The position numbers and the translations under genes are program-made. Below are positions 1 through 8,319 of a stretch of 64,000 bases of DNA, piece after piece (the stretch's first letter is position 1; every line of letters starts with the position of its first letter). This DNA is from Leifsonia tongyongensis (GTDB lineage: Bacteria > Actinomycetota > Actinomycetes > Actinomycetales > Microbacteriaceae): positions 1,240,001 through 1,304,000 of the forward strand of contig NZ_JAAGWY010000001.1 in assembly GCF_010686705.1 (NCBI RefSeq). Direction: 5' to 3'. Below the pieces are notes generated by a model that saw nothing but the letters and a program-made list of their open reading frames with translations, was not told where the DNA came from and ran no database searches.

Positions 1-1815
1 AACCCCGAGGTGCTGCTCGCGTTCGTCGACGCCGTGACCGGTCGCGAGCTGCTCCGTGAGCAGCGGGAGCACTTCTGGTCACCGGGAGCGCGCGTCTACC
101 TCGGCAATCGCGCCGGAGCCTACGAACTCCATCAGCAGTTCGCGTCCTACGACGACGAGCTGCTCTTCGGCATGGGCCAGCGGACGCACGGGCGGCTGAA
201 CCTCAAAGGCCTCGCGCTCGACCTGGTGCAGCGCAACGGTGAGGTCAACATTCCGTTCGTGCTGTCCAATCGCGGGTACGGCCTGCTGTGGAATCTTCCC
301 GCAGTGGGCCGGGTGGAGTTCGCCGTGAACGGAACACGGTGGCAGGCGGAGCAGGGTCGTCAGATCGACTACTGGATCACGGCCGGCGCGACGCCGGCGG
401 ACATCCTCGCGTCCTACGCGGATGCGACCGGGCATGTTCCCGAGCTGCCGTCGTGGGCTAGCGGTTTCTGGCAGTCGAAGCTGCGCTACCGCACGCAGGC
501 GGAGCTGCTCGACGTCGCGCGCGAATTCGCACGACGCGAGCTGCCTCTCTCGGTGATCGTCTCCGACTACTTCCACTGGACGGCAATGGGTGACTATCGG
601 TTCGACCCTGAGGAATGGCCGGACCCCACGGCGATGGTCGACGAGTTGCGCGAACTCGGCGTGGAGCTCATGGTCTCGGTGTGGCCCACCGTGTCGCCGC
701 TCTCCGAGAACTACGCGGACTACCGGGATCGCGGTCTGCTCGTCGCCAGCGACCAGGGCATCGAGGCGCACCAGTCGGTCCGCGACAAGGGTATGGCGGA
801 GCCGATGGCCGTCAGCTTCTACGACCCCACCAACCCGGAGACCCGCGAATACGTCTGGGACCTCATCCGGCGCAACTACGTGTCGCATGGCATCGGGATC
901 TGGTGGCTGGACGCCTCCGAGCCCGAGCTGAACCCGTCGCATCCGTCGAATCTGTCGCTCTTTGCCGGCCCCGGCGCGCAGGTCGTCAACATCTATCCGC
1001 GCGACAACGCCCGGCTCTTCGCCGAGGGGATGGCGGCAGACGGTCTCGCCCCGACTGTGCTGTTCTCCCGTTCGGCGTGGGCCGGCTCGCAGAAATACGG
1101 CACGGCCGTCTGGTCGGGCGACATCCCGGCGACCTGGGAGTCCCTGGCGATCCAGGTCCGGGCCGGTCTGAACATCGCGCTCTCCGGCATCCCGTGGTGG
1201 ACCACCGACATCGGCGGCTTCCACGGTGGTGACGCATCCGACCCGCGCTACCGCGAACTGGTGATCCGGTGGTTCCAGTTCGGCGTGTTCTGTCCGATCT
1301 TCCGGCTGCACGGAGACCGCGAACCGCGCAACTCCAACGGCTACGCGGCGAGTGGTGGGCCAAACGAGCCCTGGTCGTTCGGCGATGAGGCGTACGAGAT
1401 CATCGCGGGCATCATCCGGCTTCGCGAGCGGTTGCGGCCGTACGTCCACGAGCAGATGGAGCTCGCGGCGCGTACCGGGCTCCCGCCGATGAGACCGCTG
1501 TTCGTCGACTTCCCCTCCGATGAGGCCGCGTGGTCGATCGAGGACCAGTTCATGTTCGGGCCTGACATTCTCGTCGCACCGGTCCTCGCCCCCGGCCAGA
1601 CCTCACGAGCGGTCTACCTGCCCGCCGGCGGGACGTGGACGGATGCGTGGACCGGCGAGACCCTGACCGGCGGGCAGATCGTGATGGTCGACGCGCCGCT
1701 CGAGCGCATCCCGGTGTTCACGTTCGAAGGCGCGGTGCTGCCGCTGCTGCCGGCCGAGCGGCCCGAGCCCGCTGTCAGTGCGACGACGGACGAGTTCGAC
1801 CAGGCACTGCGCTAA
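1..1815 (+). CDS. GH31 glycoside hydrolase, alpha-xylosidase-like (5' end cut by window)
   Basis: Retaining glycosidase of family GH31, probably cytoplasmic, releasing alpha-linked xylose or glucose from oligosaccharides. The frame is open to base 1, so the true start lies upstream. About 604 residues are visible against roughly 700-780 for full family members, so part of the N-terminal beta-sandwich is missing. The catalytic nucleophile is the Asp in WWLDASEPE (about residue 304 of the visible part), and the acid/base is the Asp in WSGDI (about 374), preceded by SRSAWAGSQKYG. The WLDASEPE form resembles alpha-xylosidases more than alpha-glucosidases; the exact substrate is inferred. A strong hairpin follows the stop codon. 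No signal peptide can be judged because the N-terminus is absent. Confidence 0.9.
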   Translation, partial: NPEVLLAFVDAVTGRELLREQREHFWSPGARVYLGNRAGAYELHQQFASYDDELLFGMGQRTHGRLNLKGLALDLVQRNGEVNIPFVLSNRGYGLLWNLPAVGRVEFAVNGTRWQAEQGRQIDYWITAGATPADILASYADATGHVPELPSWASGFWQSKLRYRTQAELLDVAREFARRELPLSVIVSDYFHWTAMGDYRFDPEEWPDPTAMVDELRELGVELMVSVWPTVSPLSENYADYRDRGLLVASDQGIEAHQSVRDKGMAEPMAVSFYDPTNPETREYVWDLIRRNYVSHGIGIWWLDASEPELNPSHPSNLSLFAGPGAQVVNIYPRDNARLFAEGMAADGLAPTVLFSRSAWAGSQKYGTAVWSGDIPATWESLAIQVRAGLNIALSGIPWWTTDIGGFHGGDASDPRYRELVIRWFQFGVFCPIFRLHGDREPRNSNGYAASGGPNEPWSFGDEAYEIIAGIIRLRERLRPYVHEQMELAARTGLPPMRPLFVDFPSDEAAWSIEDQFMFGPDILVAPVLAPGQTSRAVYLPAGGTWTDAWTGETLTGGQIVMVDAPLERIPVFTFEGAVLPLLPAERPEPAVSATTDEFDQALR

Positions 1816-1824
1816 GAGCTGGCC

Positions 1825-1844
1825 GTGCCCGGCCTGCCGGGCAC
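1825..1844 (+). terminator. Hairpin after the GH31 gene
   Basis: GTGCCCGG (1825-1832) pairs perfectly with CCGGGCAC (1837-1844) around a 4-nt loop, 10 nt after the stop codon. There is no U-tract, which is common for terminators of GC-rich actinobacteria. The same GTGCCCG stem core recurs in hairpins at 10084 and 16611. Confidence 0.6.
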
Positions 1845-1867
1845 CTCGCCCTGACGGACGGAAGCGT

Positions 1868-1928
1868 CGCACTACCTTCGTCCCGTCGCCCTAGGTCTAC
1901 GTAGTGCGCTCGGAAGGAAGTAGTGCGG
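1868..1928. repeat. Palindromic intergenic repeat, copy A
   Basis: First of three related elements (others at 2840 and 23591). Outer arms CGCACTAC (1868-1875) and GTAGTGCG (1920-1927) are perfect inverted repeats, extended inwards by CTTC/GAAG. The centre carries the shared core GGTCTACGTAGTGCGCT (1894-1910), which itself contains the palindrome CTACGTAG. It lies between the GH31 terminator and the next gene. Confidence 0.75.
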
Positions 1929-1998
1929 CAGGCGTGAATGTTGCGCTGTGTGACCGGCGGGTGGCGTGCATCCGCCGGCCTTACGTACTCTGGCGTGC

Positions 1999-2334
1999 AT
2001 GACGCAACCGCTGGACCACAGCCTTCAGGACACTCTGCTCGAGTGCCATGACGGCTGCGCAGCGACCGCTCCGGGGCACGGGCTGTCGCTGATCCAGGAG
2101 CGGCTGGCCTCGGCCACGCCCGGCAAATGGGCGGATGCGGTGGTCGTCGCCGTGTCGGCGGCGGGCTGGATCGAGGTGGCTGTGCTCGCAGACGACAGCA
2201 CGCACGTGCTGTGGAACCACGCCGACCGCACCGGTTCGGTGAGCGTCGGCGACCCTGTGGCCGTGCACTCGGTCTACGACGTACTGGCCGTCGGCGGCGC
2301 GAACTTCAACGTCCTCCGCGCCGGCGCTCTGTAA
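1999..2334 (+). CDS. Hypothetical protein, 111 aa
   Basis: Small, probably soluble protein I do not recognise. The frame is open from 1966, but I chose ATG 1999: a TACTCT box (1986-1991) ends 7 nt before it, the usual geometry of a leaderless actinobacterial transcript, and no ribosome-binding site is visible. The protein has an acidic N-terminus with CHDGC (two Cys), then a beta-rich stretch (VVVAVSAAGWIEVAVL, HVLWNHADRTGSV, GDPVAVHSVYDVLAVG) that looks like a compact beta-barrel or sandwich. There is no signal peptide or membrane segment. The neighbouring copper-storage-like gene converges on it with a 7-nt gap. Function unknown. Confidence 0.65.
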   Translation: MTQPLDHSLQDTLLECHDGCAATAPGHGLSLIQERLASATPGKWADAVVVAVSAAGWIEVAVLADDSTHVLWNHADRTGSVSVGDPVAVHSVYDVLAVGGANFNVLRAGAL

Positions 2335-2341
2335 GAAGCGG

Positions 2342-2740
2342 CTACTTCATCGCTTTCATCGAGGTCATCATGGCCTCGCACGCTGCAGCCATCTCCTGAC
2401 ACGCTTTCGCGCACATCCGGCACTGCTCGTTCATGTCGACGTGCATCGTGCACTCTGCGGCGCACGCGGTCCCCATGACCATGCACGCCTGCATCATCGC
2501 CATCATGCTGTCCATGTCCATCGCGGCGGGGCGCATCATCATCCGCATCATGGTGTTGCTCATGTCGGCGCAGTTCATGCACATCGAAGCGCACTTCTCC
2601 ATGCCCGCCATGCCCAGCGAACCGTCAGCGCACATCGTGCAGGCCTGCTCGCAGGCCGAGCACGCCTCCACGAGATTCTGCGCGGCCACCATGTCCATGC
2701 CCTCCATCATCGAGGTGCTCATCATCATGCTCATGTCCAT
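2342..2740 (-). CDS. Four-helix-bundle copper-binding protein (Csp/DUF326-like)
   Basis: Predicted copper-storage protein of 132 residues with many thiols and thioethers. Helices are marked by CxxC-type spacings: EACSACEQACTMC, KCASMCMNC, QACMVMGTACAAEC, EQCRMCAKAC and AAACEAMM. The protein starts MDMSMMMSTSMMEGMDM and is unusually Met-rich, including MRMMMRPAAMDMDSMMAMM. In Csp proteins the Cys residues line the inside of a four-helix bundle and bind many Cu(I) ions. No signal peptide is apparent, pointing to a cytosolic, Csp3-like form. The start at 2740 is supported by AGGGAG upstream; the frame stays open to 2863, but that extension has a different composition and no Met-rich character. 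It reads alone. Confidence 0.85.
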   Translation of the reverse strand: MDMSMMMSTSMMEGMDMVAAQNLVEACSACEQACTMCADGSLGMAGMEKCASMCMNCADMSNTMMRMMMRPAAMDMDSMMAMMQACMVMGTACAAECTMHVDMNEQCRMCAKACQEMAAACEAMMTSMKAMK

Positions 2741-2839
2741 GCGAATCTCCCTGGGTCGACTGCAGCCTTTGTGCGCGATTTTACGCGCGGCCCCGAACGA
2801 GGGATAGGGGTCGCGCAGACGCGGCGGACGCTGTCTCGC

Positions 2840-2899
2840 CGCACGTGTTGTTTCCCAGCGCACTTGGTCTACTTAGTGCGCTGGGACTTTGCTAGTGCG
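2840..2899. repeat. Palindromic intergenic repeat, copy B
   Basis: Second member of the repeat family. The inner arms CCCAGCGCACT (2854-2864) and AGTGCGCTGGG (2875-2885) form a perfect 11-bp stem around TGGTCTACTT. The outer CGCAC/GTGCG arms (2840-2844, 2895-2899) are also kept. It lies between the desaturase stop codon and the copper-protein start codon, both on the minus strand, so it may act as a terminator here. Confidence 0.75.
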
Positions 2900-2930
2900 C
2901 CGACGTGATTTGCGCAGCGGCGGGCGGCCG

Positions 2931-4040
2931 TCAGCGCCCGAAGCGCTGCGCAGCAGGGCAGTCGAACGGATCCGCGCCGGCGGCGAGGCCGACCCGGTTC
3001 AGGTAGCGGATGACGATCCCGTACGACTGCGTGAGGGTGGTCTCGGTGTAGGCGATGCCCTTGTCTGCGCAGTACTCCATGGTGATCTCACGGGCGCGCT
3101 TGAGGTGGGGCCGGGCCATGTTCGGGAACAGGTGGTGCTCGACCTGGTGGTTGAGCCCGCCCATGAACGTGTCCATCACGACGCCGCCGGCGACGTTGCG
3201 CGAGGTCAGCACCTGGCGACGCAGGAAGTCGACCCGGGCGTCGTGCGGCAGGATGGGCATCCCTTTATGGTTCGGGGCGAAGGACGCTCCCATGTAGATG
3301 CCGAAGACCGCGAGCTGCACACCCAGGAACGCGAATGCCAGGCCGGGCGGAAGAAGGAGGAACAGCACCGCAAGATAGGCGCCGATACGCGACACGAGCA
3401 TGATCGTTTCCAGCCAGCGCTTGTCGACCTTGCCGCGACCGAAGACGGTGCGGAAGCCGTGCAGGTGAAGGTTCAGCCCTTCGAGAGCGAGCAGCGGGAA
3501 GAACAGGTAACCCTGCCGCCTCGTGATCCAGGCGTACAGGCCGCGCGCTTTCGACGCATCCGTCTCGGTGAACGAGACGAAGTCACGCGCGATGTCGGGA
3601 TCTTTTCCGACGATGTTCGGGTTCGCGTGGTGGCGGCTGTGTTTGGACATCCACCACGAATAGCTGATGCCGACGATCAGGTTGGCGATGGTCCGGCCGG
3701 CCACGTCGTTGGCTTTGCCCGACGTGAACACCTGGCGATGCGACGCCTCGTGCCCCAGGAAGGCGAACTGCGTCAGGATGATCCCCAGCACTCCGGCGAG
3801 GATGAGCTGGTACCACGAGTCACCGAGGAGCACGAAGCCGACCCCGACGGCACCGAGGGCGGCCACGAGTGCGGCGAACATCCCGATGTAGAAGCCGCGA
3901 CGGCGCTCCAGCAGACCGGCATCCCGCACCGTGCTCAGAAGAGCCGAATACTCCGTCGTCGGATTGGTCTTGTCGCCACCGCGTTTCGGGCGGGTGAAGA
4001 TGACCGTCGAAGACGACGTCGGAACTGTTGCAGTAGACAC
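2931..4040 (-). CDS. Membrane fatty-acid desaturase (acyl-CoA/front-end type)
   Basis: Integral-membrane di-iron desaturase that introduces a double bond into acyl chains. All three histidine boxes are present: GHEASH, HSRHH and HQVEHH. The last is of the front-end/DesA3-like type (NHQVEHHLFP). Two hydrophobic hairpins lie around residues 55-100 and 215-260. Start chosen at GTG 4040 (VSTATVPTSS), about 369 aa, close to the family's usual length. The frame is open to 4391, but that would run into the lipid-kinase gene. Upstream GGGGG is a weak ribosome-binding site. A single gene, separated by 107 nt from the lipid-kinase gene on the same strand. Confidence 0.9.
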   Translation of the reverse strand: MSTATVPTSSSTVIFTRPKRGGDKTNPTTEYSALLSTVRDAGLLERRRGFYIGMFAALVAALGAVGVGFVLLGDSWYQLILAGVLGIILTQFAFLGHEASHRQVFTSGKANDVAGRTIANLIVGISYSWWMSKHSRHHANPNIVGKDPDIARDFVSFTETDASKARGLYAWITRRQGYLFFPLLALEGLNLHLHGFRTVFGRGKVDKRWLETIMLVSRIGAYLAVLFLLLPPGLAFAFLGVQLAVFGIYMGASFAPNHKGMPILPHDARVDFLRRQVLTSRNVAGGVVMDTFMGGLNHQVEHHLFPNMARPHLKRAREITMEYCADKGIAYTETTLTQSYGIVIRYLNRVGLAAGADPFDCPAAQRFGR

Positions 4041-4147
4041 TGGGCCCCCAATCGTGCGAGCGAAAGCTCGGGCAACCGGGTCTAGGGCAACCGAGTAAAG
4101 ACTATCGGGGCCACCTGCGCGTTGCGTGGGAGGTTCCAGAGAGTCCG

Positions 4148-5149
4148 TCACGTCGCCGGCACCCGGAGTGTCAGCCCTCTGTGCAATACCGTCAGCGTGA
4201 CAGCGGAGGCGAGGCCGATGCTGTCGCCGTCGAGTTCGATCTCCTGCGGAATGCTGAAATGCACGTCGAAGCGGCGGGACTGGACGTAGCTGAGTCCCTT
4301 GAGGTCGGGCGAATTGCGCATCATCCACCGGCCCGGCCTGGTTTTGGAGAACAGTCCGTTCGTCGCCAGGCGGGAGCCGATCCCGGCCCATCCGATCGCC
4401 CCGCGCGGCCGGAAGACGACGACGTCGAGAAGACCGTCGTCGACGATCGCGTCAGGCAGGAGCAGGATGTTGGCGGTGAGGGTGCCGCAGTTGCCGACGA
4501 TCACCGTGTGGGCGCGCAGGGAGAGAGAGCGTCCCCCGTCGATGCGATACCGCAACTGGACCTGCTTGTTGCCGATGACCGACCGGGCGATGGGGTCGAC
4601 GTAGGCGAGCCATCCGATCCGGCTCTTCAACGCAACATCGGTGTTCGCGGCCATGTGGGCGTCGAGGCCGATCCCGGCCATCACGACGAACGCGCGCTTG
4701 ACGGTCGCTCCGCCCGGTTCACGCGTGGTGGCGAACGCGATGTCGACGTCGCGCTCGACGCCGGTGAACGCCGTGCGGACGGCATGCGGGAGGTCGCCGA
4801 GGGTGAGACGCAGGTTGCGGGCGAGGAGGTTGCCGGTGCCGGCCGGAAGGAGGGCGAGCGGCACCCCCGCCTCGTAGATCTCCTCTGCGACGGCGCGGAC
4901 CGTGCCGTCCCCACCGGCGACGAGCACGACGTCGGGCGCCGAAGCGATGGCCTCGCGGGCCGCGGAGGTGCCGTTGTCGTGTTCGCCGGTCTCGAACCAG
5001 AGCGTCGGCTCCCAGGCGTGGTCGGCTTCGGCGGTGGCGACCTCATCGCGCAGCGCCGTCACGGGCACCTTCGAGGGGTTGAAGACGACCGCGGCCAGGC
5101 GCCCGCGCTCGCTGTCCTTTCGTGTATCCATGGGTCGACGGAGCCTCAC
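4148..5149 (-). CDS. Diacylglycerol kinase-type lipid kinase (YegS/LCB5 family)
   Basis: Soluble or peripheral kinase that phosphorylates a lipid such as diacylglycerol. The nucleotide-binding loop VLVAGGDGTVRAV and the LLPAGTGNLLARNL motif are both intact, followed by the C-terminal beta-sandwich (VGNCGTLTANILLLPDAIVDDGLLDVVV). About 333 aa, normal for the family. The GTG at 5149 overlaps the stop of the upstream YihY-like gene by 4 bp, implying translational coupling. An ATG at 5131 with GAGG about 12 nt upstream is the alternative start. Likely acts on phospholipid turnover together with its membrane-protein neighbour (inference). Confidence 0.88.
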   Translation of the reverse strand: MRLRRPMDTRKDSERGRLAAVVFNPSKVPVTALRDEVATAEADHAWEPTLWFETGEHDNGTSAAREAIASAPDVVLVAGGDGTVRAVAEEIYEAGVPLALLPAGTGNLLARNLRLTLGDLPHAVRTAFTGVERDVDIAFATTREPGGATVKRAFVVMAGIGLDAHMAANTDVALKSRIGWLAYVDPIARSVIGNKQVQLRYRIDGGRSLSLRAHTVIVGNCGTLTANILLLPDAIVDDGLLDVVVFRPRGAIGWAGIGSRLATNGLFSKTRPGRWMMRNSPDLKGLSYVQSRRFDVHFSIPQEIELDGDSIGLASAVTLTVLHRGLTLRVPAT

Positions 5150-6207
5150 GAGTCGTCGGAGGCGCTCGCGTCTTCGCGGACGCGACGCCCCTCAGCGATC
5201 AGGGCGTTCTCTTTGGCGACCGACTTCTCGCTCAGTCTCGTGTCGCGGGGAGGCAACTGGATGGTCTCCTCGGCCGCGATTCCGGCCTGGAGTTCGCGGC
5301 CCCGCTCCAGCTCCGAGTCGAACTCGGCCCCGAACAGCAGCGCGAGGTTGGCGATCCAGACCCAGAGGAGGAACACGATCACTCCCGCCAGCGATCCGTA
5401 GGTCTTGGCGTAGTTCGAGAACACGGCGACATAGAGGCCGAAGAGGAGGGTCGCGACACCGAGCACGATCATCGCAAGAAGTGCTCCCATGCTGATCCAG
5501 CGGAATTTCGGCTGCCTGGCATTGGGGGTCGCGTAATAGAGCAGGGCGACGATGGCGACGACCACGACGAGCAGCACCGGCCACTTCGCGATCTCCCAGA
5601 TGAGACGGGGCAACGTTCCGAGTCCCAGCGTGTCGCCGATAGCGCGCGTCACCGGTCCGGAGACGACGAGGATCAGAGCGACGATGGCGACGAGTACCAG
5701 GGTGATCACCGTGACGAGCAGCTGTTGCGGCTTCAGTTTCCAGAAGGGGCGGCCTTCGTCGATCTCGTAGATGCGGTTCATGGCGCGCGAGAACGCCCCG
5801 ACATAGCCGGAGGCCGACCAGATCGCCAGGACGATGCCGAAGACCAGGGCGAATCCGGATGCCGGCGAGTTGACGGCGTTCTCGATGGGTCCGCGCAGCA
5901 GCTGCGCCGTCGAGCCCGGTGCCACGCTGCCGAGGATGCCGAGCAGGGCATCCGTCGCCTTTCGCCCCTGCCCGATGACCCCGAGCAGCGACACGAGGGC
6001 GAGGATCGCGGGAAAGATGGAGAGGATGCCGAAGTAGGTGAGCGCAGCGGCCATATCGGTGCACTTGTCCACGCTGAATTCGCGGAAGGTCCGCTTGGCG
6101 ACGACTTTCCAGGACGGCCGCTCGACCTGCGCGGGCGTGTGCGGCTTGCGGGGGTCGTCAGGGGAGGGGGCATCGACCAGTCGTTCGCTGGCACCGACAT
6201 CGGACAC
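5146..6207 (-). CDS. YihY/BrkB-family inner membrane protein
   Basis: Polytopic membrane protein of the YihY/virulence-factor BrkB family. The N-terminal signature KCTDMAAALTYFGILSIFPAILALVSLLG is clear, followed by about five more hydrophobic helices, including YGSLAGVIVFLLWVWIANLALLFGAEF at the typical family end. The C-terminal tail is charged and cytoplasmic. GTG start at 6207 with AAGGAG upstream. Family members are often called ribonuclease BN in older databases; that label is wrong, and the true role is unsettled. First gene of a two-gene operon with the lipid kinase. Confidence 0.9.
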   Translation of the reverse strand: MSDVGASERLVDAPSPDDPRKPHTPAQVERPSWKVVAKRTFREFSVDKCTDMAAALTYFGILSIFPAILALVSLLGVIGQGRKATDALLGILGSVAPGSTAQLLRGPIENAVNSPASGFALVFGIVLAIWSASGYVGAFSRAMNRIYEIDEGRPFWKLKPQQLLVTVITLVLVAIVALILVVSGPVTRAIGDTLGLGTLPRLIWEIAKWPVLLVVVVAIVALLYYATPNARQPKFRWISMGALLAMIVLGVATLLFGLYVAVFSNYAKTYGSLAGVIVFLLWVWIANLALLFGAEFDSELERGRELQAGIAAEETIQLPPRDTRLSEKSVAKENALIAEGRRVREDASASDDS

Positions 6208-6287
6208 GGGCTTCTCCTTCCAGGGGCGTGCACGCTACACAACCCGCAGACGGAACGCAGGGTAAGTGCTTGACTTCCGCGGACGTG

Positions 6288-7055
6288 TCAGGTAGCCCGT
6301 TCGGAGAACGACTCCACGATCGCGCGGGCCATGTCGGACAATCGCCTCCCGCTGTTGCGCGCGCGAGTCCGGATCAGCTGGAACGCGGTGTCCATGTCGA
6401 CATTCTCGGTGTGGGCGATGACGCCTTTGGCCTGCTCGATGACGACCCGGCTGTTCAGGGCGTACTGGAGCTGGCTGCGTGCCGCATCCGCCTCGCGGAT
6501 CCATCTCTCATGCAGGATCCCGATCGTCGCCACGTCGGCGAGTGCACGCGCGGTGACCTCATCGTCGTCGGAGAAGCCCCCGGTGCGGTCGCGGAAGAGG
6601 TTCAGCGACCCGATCGTCTCCTTGCGGAGCCGGAGCGGGATGGCGTGCATGGATGCGTAGCCGACGTCGGCGGATGCGATCGCGAACGCAGGCCATCGCG
6701 CGTAGGTTGCGGCGATGTTCTCGACGTCGACGGTGCGACCCGTCAGGTAGGCGTCGACACAAGGCCCCTCGCCTTCGCCGAGCTGCAGCAGACCGATGAG
6801 TTCGCTGCGCTCGCTGGTGGACGCGACGACTTCGAGCCTTCCGTCGGCGTCCGGGATCAGGATGCCCGCGTCGGTGGCCTCGAGCAACTGGGAACAGCGT
6901 TCGACGAGGACGTGGAGCAGGTCGACGATGTCGTAGTCGTCGACCAGCGTGTCGGCGAGAGTGACGAACGCCTCGGCGAGCTGACGTTCCCGGGTCGGAG
7001 CCGTCGGGTCGGACTGCTTGGTGTTCGCGTTGCCGCCTGGAGTCCGGGTTTTCAC
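6288..7055 (-). CDS. GAF and ANTAR domain protein (RNA-binding antiterminator)
   Basis: Sensor-regulator: an N-terminal GAF domain (about residues 25-175) senses a small molecule or redox state, and a C-terminal ANTAR domain (about 195-255) can bind tandem RNA hairpins and prevent termination. The ANTAR signature ALNSRVVIEQAKGVIAH and the following AFQLIRTRARNSGRRLSDMA are clear. The ATG start overlaps the stop of the upstream GAF-ANTAR gene by 4 bp, so the two are translationally coupled. The ligand and RNA targets are unknown; the hairpins at 1825, 10084 and 16611 were not tested as targets. Confidence 0.88.
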   Translation of the reverse strand: MKTRTPGGNANTKQSDPTAPTRERQLAEAFVTLADTLVDDYDIVDLLHVLVERCSQLLEATDAGILIPDADGRLEVVASTSERSELIGLLQLGEGEGPCVDAYLTGRTVDVENIAATYARWPAFAIASADVGYASMHAIPLRLRKETIGSLNLFRDRTGGFSDDDEVTARALADVATIGILHERWIREADAARSQLQYALNSRVVIEQAKGVIAHTENVDMDTAFQLIRTRARNSGRRLSDMARAIVESFSERAT

Positions 7056-7810
7056 ACTCCATCGCCTCCTTCATCGGTGAAATTCATCCGCCTGCCCACC
7101 AGGTCGGCGGCTGTCTCCCGCACGGTGCGTCCGGAGGCGAAAGCATGCGCGCGCAGCAGTGCCAGGGCGTTGTCGGCGCTGAGCTGCATCTGGGCGATGA
7201 TCATCCCGGTCGCCTGGTGAACCTCACGACGGGAGAAGTCGGCCTTCTCCCAGTTGTCGTCGTCGGTGACGGGAAGCCGGTGCATCGCCAGCCGCACGAC
7301 CTGGGTGGCGACCACGTCGGCAAGAACCAGCGCCTGGGAGATCAGAGCGGGCGTCATCGGCGCCGGGGTCGTCGCATACAGGTCGACGGCACCGACGTTC
7401 AGGGGGCCGAAGGTGAGAGGGAAGGCGTAGACCGCGTGGATGCCGGCCCGGCCGATCGCTTCCTGAAGCAGCGGCCACCGCGACGTCGATTCATCGTGCT
7501 GGTCGAAATCGATCGAAGGCGCCTTGGTTGCCAGCGCATCCCAGCCCGGCCCGATCCCGAAGTCGATCTGGAGTTCATCCAGACGCGCCGCCTCGTCGTC
7601 GGAGGCGCACACGGTCTCCGACCCGAAGGGTGGGCCGAGCGTGGAGACGGCAGCGTGGCTCACGGGCAGCGCATCCAGGAACGGCGTGCAGAAGCTGGTC
7701 CCGTTCTCGAAAGCTTGCGACAGACTCTGGACGGCATCCGAAAAGGTCTCAGGCGAATTCAAGAGCGCGCTCGGCTGCTCCGACGGGCTCCGGTGCAAGA
7801 AGGAGGACAC
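7052..7810 (-). CDS. GAF and ANTAR domain protein, second paralogue
   Basis: Same domain plan as its downstream neighbour but of the other common actinobacterial subtype. The GAF-like part spans about residues 20-180. The ANTAR core is FSRREVHQATGMIIAQMQLS with ALLRAHAFASGRTVRETAADLV. The listed GTG start at 7810 has no visible ribosome-binding site and overlaps the end of the upstream DUF7882 gene by 62 bp in another frame; an in-frame TTG about 16 codons later is an alternative. Coupled to the next GAF-ANTAR gene by a 4-bp overlap. The pair could work as a heterodimer (inference). Confidence 0.83.
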   Translation of the reverse strand: MSSFLHRSPSEQPSALLNSPETFSDAVQSLSQAFENGTSFCTPFLDALPVSHAAVSTLGPPFGSETVCASDDEAARLDELQIDFGIGPGWDALATKAPSIDFDQHDESTSRWPLLQEAIGRAGIHAVYAFPLTFGPLNVGAVDLYATTPAPMTPALISQALVLADVVATQVVRLAMHRLPVTDDDNWEKADFSRREVHQATGMIIAQMQLSADNALALLRAHAFASGRTVRETAADLVGRRMNFTDEGGDGV

Positions 7811-8069
7811 CGGACTGATTCGCTGAGATGGTCAGCTGCTCCAGCCATTTCCGGTTCAGGCTCGGATAGACCGGGCACGAGTAGATGAACTCGAGCGCCA
7901 CCGCAGGGCTGAGCCACAGCACGTGCAGAACGTCATCCTGCCCCCGGAAGGTCAGGAGGAAATTCTCGGAACGCCGCAGCTTGCCGGCTATGACGAATTG
8001 CAGGTGTGCGAGGTCGCGATCGTCGAATTCGATCGAGCGTCCGTTCGCTCCGTAGATCAGGGTTCCCAT
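7749..8069 (-). CDS. DUF7882-type small protein
   Basis: A 106-residue protein of a family common in Microbacteriaceae that begins MG-L-YG and contains FDDRDLAHLQFVIAGKLRR; I assign it to DUF7882 from memory. Members have sometimes been mislabelled ATP-dependent DNA ligase. ATG 8069 is supported by GGAGA upstream; the open frame to 8330 is not coding-like. A paralogue lies at 10154. It sits at the head of the GAF-ANTAR unit, and its 3' end overlaps the start of the next gene. A TACACT box on the minus strand (8116-8121), inside the palindrome TACAC-CAA-GTGTA (8109-8121), may be its promoter. Function unknown. Confidence 0.78.
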   Translation of the reverse strand: MGTLIYGANGRSIEFDDRDLAHLQFVIAGKLRRSENFLLTFRGQDDVLHVLWLSPAVALEFIYSCPVYPSLNRKWLEQLTISANQSGVLLLAPEPVGAAERALEFA

Positions 8070-8319
8070 GACTTCTCCATCCCTGGGGGGCGAGGTCTGG
8101 GCCCGTAGTACACCAAGTGTAGCTGCGTCCGGGCCGGCCGAACAGGACTCGGACGAAGGACTCAGCGACCCCTTGTCGACCCCTTGTCCGCACCCGCGGG
8201 TACCCCCACACGCGCCCGAGGGCAACCCCTTGATGTATGAGTCTGCTGCACGAACACTGAGTGCATCCCCGCGGTCAGACTCGACACTGTCGACCGCCCA
8301 CGACTGTAAGGAACGAATC

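Noticed and set aside
2889-4085. Long plus-strand open frame opposite the desaturase
   Set aside because: The minus strand carries all three histidine boxes; the plus-strand product has no recognisable features.
4041-4391. N-terminal extension of the desaturase frame
   Set aside because: It overlaps the lipid-kinase gene by 244 bp and adds low-complexity sequence; GTG 4040 gives the usual protein length.
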